Positions 23,480 to 31,088 of a stretch of DNA of 64,000 nucleotides are shown here, piece by piece. Within the stretch, counting starts at the first letter, position 1. Each line of letters opens with the position of its first letter. A model generated the notes under the pieces. The model was not told the DNA's origin. It made no database searches and worked only from the letters and a program-made list of their open reading frames with translations. Source of the DNA: Elusimicrobiaceae bacterium. Its GTDB lineage: Bacteria; Elusimicrobiota; Elusimicrobia; Elusimicrobiales; Elusimicrobiaceae. The stretch lies in assembly GCA_017528825.1 (NCBI GenBank), contig JAFXOI010000035.1, positions 1 through 64,000 of the forward strand, read 5' to 3'. A program made the position numbers and the translations under genes.

Positions 23480-24058
23480 TTAGAAACGTCCATTGACGAT
23501 AACCATCGCAGGCAACCAACCGTTCTTGGCGATGTTGATTAAACCGATTTGCAAACCTTTGATGTGATTGACATAGTTCACCAAACCGAGTTGCACACCG
23601 GTTAAGCTGCCAGTGTTCCAGTTCACAAGACCTGCTTGTACACCGACTACTTCACCTTTGGCAATGTTTACATAACCGTCATGTAAACCGGTCAAGTCGC
23701 CTTCACTGATGGATACTAAACCACCTTGAATACCACGCATATCTTGTTTGTTGATAGTAATTAAACCGCCTTGCAAACCATATACGATATCAGCAGTATT
23801 GTAGATAAACGCAGATTTGACACCGCGTGTTTTGTAGGTGTTGCTGTAGATTAAATCTAATTGAACGCCATCTACCGTATCGGCTTTAGAACCAATACCG
23901 AGATCTAAACCGGTAATGTTGTGGATGTTGTTCGGGGCAGCGATAGCAATATCATCCCACAAGGACAATTTGATAATACCGGTATCACCGGCGGTAGCAG
24001 CAGACGGCAAAGCGCATAACAAACCTAATAGCGCAGCCATTAATACTAATTTCTTCAT
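23480..24058 (-). CDS. Secreted protein with GLQxGLVN-type repeats
   Basis: 192 residues with a signal peptide (MKKLVLMAALLGLLCALPSAATA). From about residue 65 onward, units of 19-22 residues recur: VYGLQGGLITI, MRGIQGGLVSI, LTGLHDGYVNI, VVGVQAGLVNW, LTGVQLGLVNY, IKGLQIGLINI. The pattern G-hydrophobic-Q-x-G-L-hydrophobic-N matches surface repeat proteins such as the LA_2272 type, predicted to fold as a beta solenoid at the outer surface. Function unknown. It is a single gene with its own terminator; AAGGAG lies 11 nt before the ATG. Confidence 0.75.
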   Translation of the reverse strand: MKKLVLMAALLGLLCALPSAATAGDTGIIKLSLWDDIAIAAPNNIHNITGLDLGIGSKADTVDGVQLDLIYSNTYKTRGVKSAFIYNTADIVYGLQGGLITINKQDMRGIQGGLVSISEGDLTGLHDGYVNIAKGEVVGVQAGLVNWNTGSLTGVQLGLVNYVNHIKGLQIGLINIAKNGWLPAMVIVNGRF

Positions 24059-24152
24059 GTAGTTTATTTCTCCTTAATTAATGAATAGTACGACCCTTTT
24101 ATTATATGTTTTTTATAATACATGCGCAAAATTTATTTAGGGCAAGTTTATT

Positions 24153-24161
24153 TGCTACAAT
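24153..24161 (+). promoter_or_regulatory. yceD promoter, -10 seven bases before ATG
   Basis: TGC-TACAAT is an extended -10 element that ends at 24161; the ATG is at 24169 and no ribosome binding site is present. Leaderless initiation is inferred. Confidence 0.6.
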
Positions 24162-24168
24162 AATATAT

Positions 24169-24663
24169 ATGGTAGAAAATACGTTTTATCAGAATTATGA
24201 GGTGCCGGAAGATTTGCGTTTTCGTACGCAAGATATTTTGCGTAATGGGGGGCTAAATTGTTCGGCCAAATTAGAGCCCAAATATTTTGAAAATATTTTT
24301 ACGCCGCCCAACCGGATTACGCAGGTGCATGTGAATTTGGAATTTTGGCCCACCGGCAAAGAAATCACGGTGCGTGGCCATGTGTGGGGCAAGCGAACCG
24401 TCCGATGTGACCGCTGTTTGAAAGAGACGCAACAAGATTTTGACGAAACTTTTTTAGAGACCGCTAGCGCGAAAGCCGAAATAATTGATATAATGTTATT
24501 TGTGCGGCAAACACTTGCTTTGACCGAGGATATTCAGTTTTTGTGTAGTCCCGACTGTAAGGGATTATGCGCTCAGTGTGGAAAAAACCTGAATGATGGT
24601 CCGTGTGAGTGTAAGCCGGAAATCCTTTCGCCGTTTGCGGCATTAAAAGGAAAATTTAAATAA
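24169..24663 (+). CDS. yceD: YceD/DUF177 family protein
   Basis: 164 residues. The C-terminal half has the family pattern: VRCDRCLKETQQDFDETF, then FLCSPDCKGLCAQCGKNLNDGPCEC, with four CxxC-like pairs that could bind zinc. DUF177 proteins are linked to 23S rRNA maturation and are nearly always encoded next to rpmF, as here (32 nt). A more upstream in-frame ATG at 24106 lies before the promoter and is rejected. Confidence 0.9.
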   Translation: MVENTFYQNYEVPEDLRFRTQDILRNGGLNCSAKLEPKYFENIFTPPNRITQVHVNLEFWPTGKEITVRGHVWGKRTVRCDRCLKETQQDFDETFLETASAKAEIIDIMLFVRQTLALTEDIQFLCSPDCKGLCAQCGKNLNDGPCECKPEILSPFAALKGKFK

Positions 24664-24695
24664 ATTAGACGTGTTTCACGTATAGGAGTAACAAA

Positions 24696-24899
24696 ATGCC
24701 TAATCCAAAGAAAAAACATACTCGTTCTCGCAGAGATTTGAGAAGATCTCATAACTCCGTGATTGAAGTGGCCCAATTAGTGGAATGCCCCAACTGCAAA
24801 GCCATGCGCCTTCCGCATAATGTGTGTCCTTCTTGCGGGTTTTATAAGGACCGCGTAGTAGTCGCTCAAAAAGCGGCTCAAAAAGAAGAAGCCAAATAA
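24696..24899 (+). CDS. rpmF: 50S ribosomal protein L32
   Basis: 67 residues, usual length. MPNPKKKHTRSRRDLRRSH at the N-terminus, then the zinc-knuckle pairs CPNCKAMRLPHNVCPSC. TAGGAG precedes the ATG by 7 nt. It sits between yceD and plsX, the common order. Confidence 0.97.
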   Translation: MPNPKKKHTRSRRDLRRSHNSVIEVAQLVECPNCKAMRLPHNVCPSCGFYKDRVVVAQKAAQKEEAK

Positions 24900-24905
24900 T
24901 TTCCT

Positions 24906-25949
24906 ATGATTAAGATAGCCCTCGATGCACTCGGCGGGGATTTCGGAGCCAAGCCCAATGTATTAGGCGCCTTAGCGGCGGCTAAAGTGTTGGACGCCGA
25001 AGTTATTTTGGTCGGTGACGAAACCGTCCTGCGTCAGGAATTTGCTAATTTAGGATATTCGGCTTTGCCGAAAAAGCTTTCTATCGTGCACGCCCCCAAC
25101 GTGATTGATATGGGGGCGGAGCCCGCCAAAGAAGTTCGTACCAAAAAAGATGCCAGTATTGTAGTATGCGCTGAACTGGTGCATACGGGTAGAGCGGATG
25201 CTTTTGTGTCGGCCGGCCATAGCGGAGCTGCCATGGTGGCTGCGCTGTTTGGCATGGGACGTATTAAAGGTGTGCTTCGTCCGGCCATTGCCAGCCCGAT
25301 GCCTACCTATAAGGGTGTCAGTCTGCTTCTAGATGCAGGAGCCAATGCAGATTGTAAGCCGGTACATCTCTTGCAATTTGCAGTGATGGGTTCTGCCTAC
25401 ATGCAAAAAGTATTTGACGTGGAGACCCCTAAAGTGGGTATTTTGTCTATTGGAGAAGAAGAAACCAAAGGCAATATGCTGGTTAAGCATACCGTACCGC
25501 ATATGCGGGAAATTGGGGTGAATTTTGTAGGAACGGTGGAAGGAAGAGATGTAAATACAGGCGAAACCGATGTGATTGTGTGTGATGGTTTCGTCGGAAA
25601 TATTGTATTAAAGACGGCTGAAGGGTTAGCACGTACCATGATTAACATGATTAAGCGGGAAATCAAAAAACGCCCGCTCGCTATGTGTGGTGCTTTGCTT
25701 TCCAAAGCGGCCTTCAAAGCAGTAAAAGATCACACAAACCCGGATCAATACGGCGGAGCTCCGCTGGTAGGGGTGAACGGGGTGGCCATTATTGCTCATG
25801 GTAAATCCAATGATATAGCTATTTTAAATGCTTTGAAAACAGCTGAAAAATTGGTAAAAAAGAATTTTATAGCCGATGTGGCGGCCCGAATGGCTGCGCT
25901 CAAAGATACGTTTTCCCGTATTGAAGAGGAAGGGGGACATCATGGCTGA
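24906..25949 (+). CDS. plsX: Phosphate acyltransferase PlsX
   Basis: 347 residues. It converts acyl-ACP to acyl phosphate, the first step of membrane phospholipid synthesis by the PlsX/PlsY route. Seen: N-terminal KIALDALGGDFGAKPNV, the conserved FVSAGHSGAAMVAALF, RPAIASPMPTYKG, LSIGEEETKGN and the end GGAPLVGVNGVAIIAHGKS. It starts 6 nt after the rpmF stop and overlaps fabG by 8 nt. Confidence 0.96.
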   Translation: MIKIALDALGGDFGAKPNVLGALAAAKVLDAEVILVGDETVLRQEFANLGYSALPKKLSIVHAPNVIDMGAEPAKEVRTKKDASIVVCAELVHTGRADAFVSAGHSGAAMVAALFGMGRIKGVLRPAIASPMPTYKGVSLLLDAGANADCKPVHLLQFAVMGSAYMQKVFDVETPKVGILSIGEEETKGNMLVKHTVPHMREIGVNFVGTVEGRDVNTGETDVIVCDGFVGNIVLKTAEGLARTMINMIKREIKKRPLAMCGALLSKAAFKAVKDHTNPDQYGGAPLVGVNGVAIIAHGKSNDIAILNALKTAEKLVKKNFIADVAARMAALKDTFSRIEEEGGHHG

Positions 25950-26685
25950 TTTTGCCGGACAAAAAGTAGTGATTACAGGGGCGACGCGCGGGATTGGTTA
26001 TGCGTTGGCGGAAGCATTTGCAAAGGCCGGAACAGACGTGGCCGTGTGCGGTACCCATGAAGATGCCGTACAACAGACCGTAGAAAAATTACGGGCGTTT
26101 GGTACCAAAGTTTTTGGCTTACGTACGGATATTTCCAGCGAAGCCGATTGCGAAAATTTTGTCCAAGGTGCCGTTAAAGAATTGGGTGGTTTAGATGTGT
26201 TAGTCAATAATGCCGGTATTACCAAGGACGGTTTGACGGTGCGTATGAGCGAGGCCGATTGGGCCAACGTGATCAATGTCAATTTGACAGGAACATTTTT
26301 GATGTGTAAAGCCGCGTTAAAAGTGATGTTTAAGAAACGCAGCGGCAGTATTGTAAATATTTCTTCCGTCATCGGCCAAATGGGTAATGCCGGTCAGGCC
26401 AATTATGCCGCCAGTAAAGCGGGTATTATTGGACTTACAAAATCGCTGGCACGAGAATTTGGTTCGCGCGGCGTGCGCGTCAATGCCGTTGCACCCGGAT
26501 TTGTACGCACGGCTATGACCGATGCGTTAAGCGAAGAAATGAAGGAAAAAGCTTTAGAAGCGGTTGTATTAAAAAGATTTGCAGAACCGCAGGATATCGC
26601 CAAAGCAGTAATGTTTTTGGCCAGCCAAGACGCTGCCTATATTACCGGACAGGTGTTGGCCGTCAACGGCGGACTGTATATTTAA
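25942..26685 (+). CDS. fabG: 3-oxoacyl-ACP reductase FabG
   Basis: 247 residues from the ATG at 25942, inside the plsX stop (ATGGCTGA overlap), with GAAGGGGG upstream. A short-chain dehydrogenase with the NADPH-binding [20 protein letters not shown], catalytic Ser in [15 protein letters not shown] and Tyr-x3-Lys in YAASKAG, and the end [12 protein letters not shown]. It reduces beta-ketoacyl-ACP in fatty acid elongation. Confidence 0.96.
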   Translation: MADFAGQKVVITGATRGIGYALAEAFAKAGTDVAVCGTHEDAVQQTVEKLRAFGTKVFGLRTDISSEADCENFVQGAVKELGGLDVLVNNAGITKDGLTVRMSEADWANVINVNLTGTFLMCKAALKVMFKKRSGSIVNISSVIGQMGNAGQANYAASKAGIIGLTKSLAREFGSRGVRVNAVAPGFVRTAMTDALSEEMKEKALEAVVLKRFAEPQDIAKAVMFLASQDAAYITGQVLAVNGGLYI

Positions 26686-26704
26686 GTTATATTCGGAGGA
26701 CAAC

Positions 26705-26950
26705 ATGTCTGTAGAAAACGTACAAGAAAGAGTGAAAAATATCATCGTGGAACAATTGGGAGTAGAAGCCGATCAAGTAAAACCGGAAGCCCAATTTGTC
26801 AACGATTTAGGTGCTGATTCTTTGGATACCGTGGAACTGATCATGGCTTTGGAAGAAGAATTTGACATCGAAATTCCGGATGACAAAGCTGAAAAAATTA
26901 AAACCGTGGGCGAAGCGGTCAGCTACATTGAAGCAAACGCCAAAAAATAA
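26705..26950 (+). CDS. acpP: Acyl carrier protein
   Basis: 81 residues. The phosphopantetheine attachment site is [15 protein letters not shown] with Ser at about residue 39. Acidic overall, as usual. CGGAGG is 7 nt before the ATG. It carries the growing acyl chain used by the neighbouring FabG and PlsX. Confidence 0.98.
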   Translation: MSVENVQERVKNIIVEQLGVEADQVKPEAQFVNDLGADSLDTVELIMALEEEFDIEIPDDKAEKIKTVGEAVSYIEANAKK

Positions 26951-26955
26951 CCAAC

Positions 26956-27621
26956 GTGCCTACTGAGTTAGAACAAATCATTGGTTATAGCTTCAAAGAT
27001 ACGGCGATTTTAAAGGAAGCACTCACTCATAAGTCTTTTGCGGGAGAACACCGCGCCATTACTCATAATGAGCGATTGGAGTTCTTGGGCGATAGTATAT
27101 TGGGAGCCATTGTGGCTAACTATATCTATGGCAAATGTCCGCACAGCGAAGAGGGAGTGCTTTCTAAAATCAAGTCCAATCTGGTTTCCAGACATAACTT
27201 GTATCTTTGGGCTAAAGAGCTGGATCTGGGCCGATTTATGCGTTTGGGGCATGGAGAACTTGCCACCGGAGGCCGCCAGCGCGATAGTATTTTGTCTAAC
27301 GCCATGGAAGCTGTGTTGGGAGCGGTGTATTTAGATGGTGGATACGAAGCCGCCGAGCAAGTAGTATTACCTTGGGTACGTACCCAAACATTAAATCAGG
27401 ACGGTGGTGATTTCAAGAGTATGTTGCAGGAATATGTTCAAAAACATTCTCGTGAAGTGCCTACCTATGAAATTGTGCAGACCGTCGGGCCGGAACATGA
27501 TAAAACGTTTACGGTGGAAGTTTCCTTAAACGGAAAACGATTGGGGATTGGCAAAGGACATAATAAAAAATCAGCCGAACAAGCTGCTGCGCAAAATGCA
27601 TATCAACATTTGAAGAAATAG
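26956..27621 (+). CDS. rnc: Ribonuclease III
   Basis: 221 residues, GTG start 5 nt after the acpP stop and without its own clear ribosome binding site. The RNase III domain shows NERLEFLGDSILGAIVA with the catalytic acids and AMEAVLGAVYLDGGY; the C-terminal dsRNA-binding domain ends GIGKGHNKKSAEQAAAQNAY. It processes rRNA precursors and structured mRNAs. Confidence 0.96.
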   Translation: MPTELEQIIGYSFKDTAILKEALTHKSFAGEHRAITHNERLEFLGDSILGAIVANYIYGKCPHSEEGVLSKIKSNLVSRHNLYLWAKELDLGRFMRLGHGELATGGRQRDSILSNAMEAVLGAVYLDGGYEAAEQVVLPWVRTQTLNQDGGDFKSMLQEYVQKHSREVPTYEIVQTVGPEHDKTFTVEVSLNGKRLGIGKGHNKKSAEQAAAQNAYQHLKK

Positions 27622-27627
27622 AACGTT

Positions 27628-28818
27628 ATGGCATTCAAAAAAAATTCTTCTAAAATTACAATTACGCAAACCAAACAAGTCCGTGAGGTCGTACAAAAGG
27701 CCAAAGGCAGACCTTGGCTTGCTTTGGGTATCATTGCATTTGTACCTGTTTTATTTTTATTAATATGGACGACTATGAGCGGCCCTAAACATGGAAAGCC
27801 CGCTAAAAATTCTGCCAAAACAGAAACCATTTTAATCCGTCAGACTCCGCAGGAACTAGCCGAAGAGGCAACAACCGCCTTGCGCAAAGGAGATACAGAC
27901 GCGTTTTTGGATTTATTGGGAACCAAAGTTAAGGATCCTAACATTACCAATAGTTACGGAGACAGTTTATTGTTGGCTGCGGCTACTTTGGGAAACGTAG
28001 ATGCGGTGCAACAGCTATTGGCTATGGGGGCAGATGTAAACAAACAGAATTATAATACACGAGATACGGCCGTCTTACGTAGTATAGCTGCAGATCATGA
28101 TGAAATTACTCGTCTGCTCGTGTATGAGCATGCCGATTTGAATATTCCCAATAACTATCGTCAAACACCGATGGGACTTGCTGTGGAGAAACAAAAAGGC
28201 GAACTGGTGGATTTATTCTTAGCCAACGGAGTCAAAGCAGGATTAACGAGTGAAACTTTGTTTCGGGCCGTGGCACAAAAGAATTTAGTGGGTGTTTGGG
28301 GAATGCTCAAAGGAGGAGTAGATCCGAACGTTACCAATGAAAAGAGTAATACTCCTTTGATTATTGCGGCGTCTTTGGGAGACACGGACTCGGTGCGGGC
28401 GCTACTAGCTTATCGTGCCGATGTCAATAAAGCCAATAACGACGGCAACACCCCTCTTATTTATGCCGCGCGGTATAATCATCCCAATACGGTGATGGCT
28501 TTAACCGCCCCTTTGACTATGCAATACCGGGTCGATTTGGATGCGCAGAACAAGCGCGGAGAAACAGCCTTGTATTGGGCGGCGCAAAAAGGATATCCTG
28601 CTGTGGTAAAGATTTTATTAGCCTATGATGCAGATAAAAATATCAAAACTGCGGCCGGTCTTACGGCATTAGATGCGGCGAAAAAATATAATCGCCAAGA
28701 CGTAATTAATTTGTTGACGATGAATATCAATCAATTAAAGGCTTCTTTTAATCAACAACTGCAAGCTCAGCAACAAACTCAAGCAGATGCACAGGCAGAG
28801 GCTGAAGCGGCACAGTAA
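27628..28818 (+). CDS. Membrane-anchored ankyrin repeat protein
   Basis: 396 residues. A basic N-terminus, one membrane helix (PWLALGIIAFVPVLFLLIW, about 29-47), then about seven ankyrin repeats from residue 100 to 375, for example DSLLLAAATLGNVDAVQQLL and NTPLIYAARYNHPNTV and ETALYWAAQKGYPAVVKILL. The tail is Gln/Ala rich. Ankyrin repeats mediate protein binding; the partner is unknown. It begins 6 nt after rnc and ends the plus-strand run at a terminator. Confidence 0.88.
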   Translation: MAFKKNSSKITITQTKQVREVVQKAKGRPWLALGIIAFVPVLFLLIWTTMSGPKHGKPAKNSAKTETILIRQTPQELAEEATTALRKGDTDAFLDLLGTKVKDPNITNSYGDSLLLAAATLGNVDAVQQLLAMGADVNKQNYNTRDTAVLRSIAADHDEITRLLVYEHADLNIPNNYRQTPMGLAVEKQKGELVDLFLANGVKAGLTSETLFRAVAQKNLVGVWGMLKGGVDPNVTNEKSNTPLIIAASLGDTDSVRALLAYRADVNKANNDGNTPLIYAARYNHPNTVMALTAPLTMQYRVDLDAQNKRGETALYWAAQKGYPAVVKILLAYDADKNIKTAAGLTALDAAKKYNRQDVINLLTMNINQLKASFNQQLQAQQQTQADAQAEAEAAQ

Positions 28819-28836
28819 AATTTTTGCTGTTTTTAC

Positions 28837-28869
28837 AACTCCGAGGGCATATGTCTTCGGAGTTTTTTT
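28837..28869. terminator. Terminator between ankyrin gene and xer
   Basis: AACTCCGA/TCGGAGTT (28837-28844/28857-28864) and T7 on the plus strand; convergent genes on either side. Confidence 0.85.
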
Positions 28870-28877
28870 ATGTTTTC

Positions 28878-29792
28878 TTATCCGTGCGGATGAAACTTTT
28901 TGTGTTTTTGTTTTAGGTCGGTTACGTCTAAATGTGTGTAAATTTGGGTAGTAGTCAAATTGGCATGCCCCAACATTTCCTGCAAACTGCGCAAATCTGC
29001 GCCGCCTTGCAGTAAATGGCTGGCAAAAGTATGCCGAAATAAGTGAGGATGTAAAGGCTGCGAGATGCCGGCTTTTCGCCCAAGTGCGGCCAGATCCTTC
29101 CACACACTAACACGGCTGATTTTTTTCCCGTTTTTGTTTAAGAACAACTCAGAGCCCACCGTGCTTTTACTGGCAAAATGAGCTTCCCGTATGGCTAAAT
29201 AATTACGGATGCGCTCACAACAAATCGGATGTATGGGAACAAATCGTTGTTTTCCTCCTTTACCAAAAGCTAATACCCACCCTTCCTCTATATTTACGTT
29301 TTCTAGTTGTAAATTAATGAGTTCACTTACACGCAGGCCGGTGGCATACAATAGTTCGATGATGGTTAACGTGCGTATTTCATCAAATTTTTCAGCGGGA
29401 TAGGAGAGTAATTTTTCCATTTCCGCGCGGGATAGTTGCTCGGGCATATGCTGGGGTAAGCGCGGGGATTTTAATAGACCGGTTGGGTCTTTTTTTAAGT
29501 GTCCCTCTACAAGCAAGAATTTATAGAAACATTTTACGGCTTCTATTTTGCGGAAAATACTGGCAGGAGATAATTTTTCATTTTCGCGTAGTTGATATGT
29601 AAAACTATCTAAAAACTGAGGCTGTATTTCCAGCGGTGAAATTTCGTTAGCTGCGCAATACTCCAGGTAGTGTGCCACGTCGGCGGTGTAAGCCTGGCGC
29701 GTGTTGACACTCAGTTGGCGCTCAAAGGCCAAATGATTTTGAAAATCCTCCCACAAGAGGTCGGTAGAAGGGGGAAGTATTGGATCAGACAT
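28878..29792 (-). CDS. XerC/XerD-type tyrosine recombinase
   Basis: 304 residues, the standard Xer length. N-terminal SAM-like domain (HLAFERQLSVNTRQAYTADVAHYLEYC), C-terminal catalytic domain with Arg in YATGLRVSELINL, the Lys region GKGGKQRFVPIH, H-x-x-R in HPHLFRHTFASHLL, His in LGHANLTTTQIYTHL with the Tyr nucleophile. Resolves chromosome dimers at dif with a partner. The ATG at 29792 follows a TATAAT by 6 nt with no ribosome binding site. No integrated element is nearby, so a housekeeping role is likely; XerC and XerD cannot be told apart here. Confidence 0.92.
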   Translation of the reverse strand: MSDPILPPSTDLLWEDFQNHLAFERQLSVNTRQAYTADVAHYLEYCAANEISPLEIQPQFLDSFTYQLRENEKLSPASIFRKIEAVKCFYKFLLVEGHLKKDPTGLLKSPRLPQHMPEQLSRAEMEKLLSYPAEKFDEIRTLTIIELLYATGLRVSELINLQLENVNIEEGWVLAFGKGGKQRFVPIHPICCERIRNYLAIREAHFASKSTVGSELFLNKNGKKISRVSVWKDLAALGRKAGISQPLHPHLFRHTFASHLLQGGADLRSLQEMLGHANLTTTQIYTHLDVTDLKQKHKKFHPHG

Positions 29793-29804
29793 ATAAGTAT
29801 TATA
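29793..29804 (-). promoter_or_regulatory. xer promoter, -10 six bases before ATG
   Basis: TATAAT (29804 to 29799 on the minus strand) and then six bases to the ATG. No Shine-Dalgarno site. Leaderless start inferred. Confidence 0.6.
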
Positions 29805-29891
29805 AAATTTTTGTTTGAAAAATGGGGCAGAAAATAGAGAATCTTTTTACCTCAGACAGATAACCCCCAGTTTAATTGCATTCGTGTCCAT

Positions 29892-29931
29892 AAAAAACAC
29901 TCTTTGAGGAATTTTCTTCAAAGAGTGTTTT
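29892..29931. terminator. Terminator downstream of pilT
   Basis: A 14-bp perfect stem AAAACACTCTTTGA/TCAAAGAGTGTTTT (29894-29907/29918-29931). It ends the gltX-pilT unit on the minus strand and lies upstream of xer. Confidence 0.85.
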
Positions 29932-29947
29932 AGCAAAATAAGTTCTT

Positions 29948-31072
29948 TTATTTGAAAGAAGTTTGCCCGGTTTTTTGTGTCAGGTAATTCTTCAAACCGG
30001 ACGGATCATTGGAATGTACCAACGCTTCTTGGAAGGTAACCTTCTTTTGGAGATATAATTCTCCCAAGGTCTGGTTCATGGTGATCATACCTTGGTTAGC
30101 ACTGGTCTGCATGGTGCTCATAATCTGTTCAGCTTTTCCGTCGCGGATCAAGTTGCGTACCGCGGAATTGGCTAGCAACACTTCTGCCGCCATGACACGC
30201 CGTCCATCGACCCCTTGTAATAATTGCTGGGAAATAATGGCTTCCAATACGAAAGATAATTGGGTGCGTACCTGCGGTTGTTGATTGGCCGGGAACACGT
30301 CAATAATACGGTTGATGGACTGAATAGCATCATTGGTGTGCAAGGTAGCAAACACCAAGTGACCCGTTTCTGCCAAAGTCAAACAGGCCTCAATCGTTTC
30401 AATATCGCGCAACTCACCTACCAGAATTACATCCGGGTCTTCGCGCAGGAAGTGTTTCAAGGCATCTTGGAAGGATTTTGTATCGGCGCCCACCTCACGT
30501 TGGTTGACAATACTACGTTTATGCGGATGCACGAATTCGATAGGGTCTTCTACCGTGATGATGTGATTACTCTCGTGCATGTTAAGGTAGTTAATCATGC
30601 TAGCTAGAGAGGTAGATTTACCAGAACCCGTGGCTCCGGTAACCAACACCAACCCTTTTTCCAATTTCATCAAATTGTAAATAACCGCCGGCAACCCTAA
30701 CTGTTCAAAGGATTTGAATTCATTGGGAATGGAACGCAAAGCGGCCGCTACACAACCTTTTTGTTTGTATACGTTGACACGCAGACGGCCCAAACTTTTT
30801 AAGCCGAAAGAGAAATCTAGTTCCAAATGTTCTTCAAAATGCTGTCTTTGTTCATCGGTCATGATAGAATAAATTAATCGCTGTGCCACTTCCGGGGTCA
30901 AGGCTTCGTATTGGGAAAGTTGATATAATTTTCCTTGTACGCGCAACACAGGCGGCACCCCTACTGTTAAGTGAATATCGGAGGCATTATTTTTCTTCAT
31001 GATTTGAAACAAATCATCCATAATAATGGTTTTATATTTAGACATCTCTTGCGGATTTACATTATCTGCCAT
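29948..31072 (-). CDS. pilT: Type IV pilus retraction ATPase PilT
   Basis: 374 residues. Cytoplasmic hexameric ATPase that powers pilus disassembly. Seen: N-terminal ASDIHLTVGVPPVLRVQGKL, Walker A GATGSGKSTS, Asp box ITVEDPIEFVH, Walker B REDPDVILVGELRD, His box ATLHTNDA and the C-terminal AEVLLANSAVRNLIRDGK. It is the likely motor for the pilins encoded around the window. It lies 16 nt after the GYF-like gene and is co-transcribed with it and gltX. Confidence 0.95.
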   Translation of the reverse strand: MADNVNPQEMSKYKTIIMDDLFQIMKKNNASDIHLTVGVPPVLRVQGKLYQLSQYEALTPEVAQRLIYSIMTDEQRQHFEEHLELDFSFGLKSLGRLRVNVYKQKGCVAAALRSIPNEFKSFEQLGLPAVIYNLMKLEKGLVLVTGATGSGKSTSLASMINYLNMHESNHIITVEDPIEFVHPHKRSIVNQREVGADTKSFQDALKHFLREDPDVILVGELRDIETIEACLTLAETGHLVFATLHTNDAIQSINRIIDVFPANQQPQVRTQLSFVLEAIISQQLLQGVDGRRVMAAEVLLANSAVRNLIRDGKAEQIMSTMQTSANQGMITMNQTLGELYLQKKVTFQEALVHSNDPSGLKNYLTQKTGQTSFK

Positions 31073-31088
31073 ACACCCTCTCTTTGAA

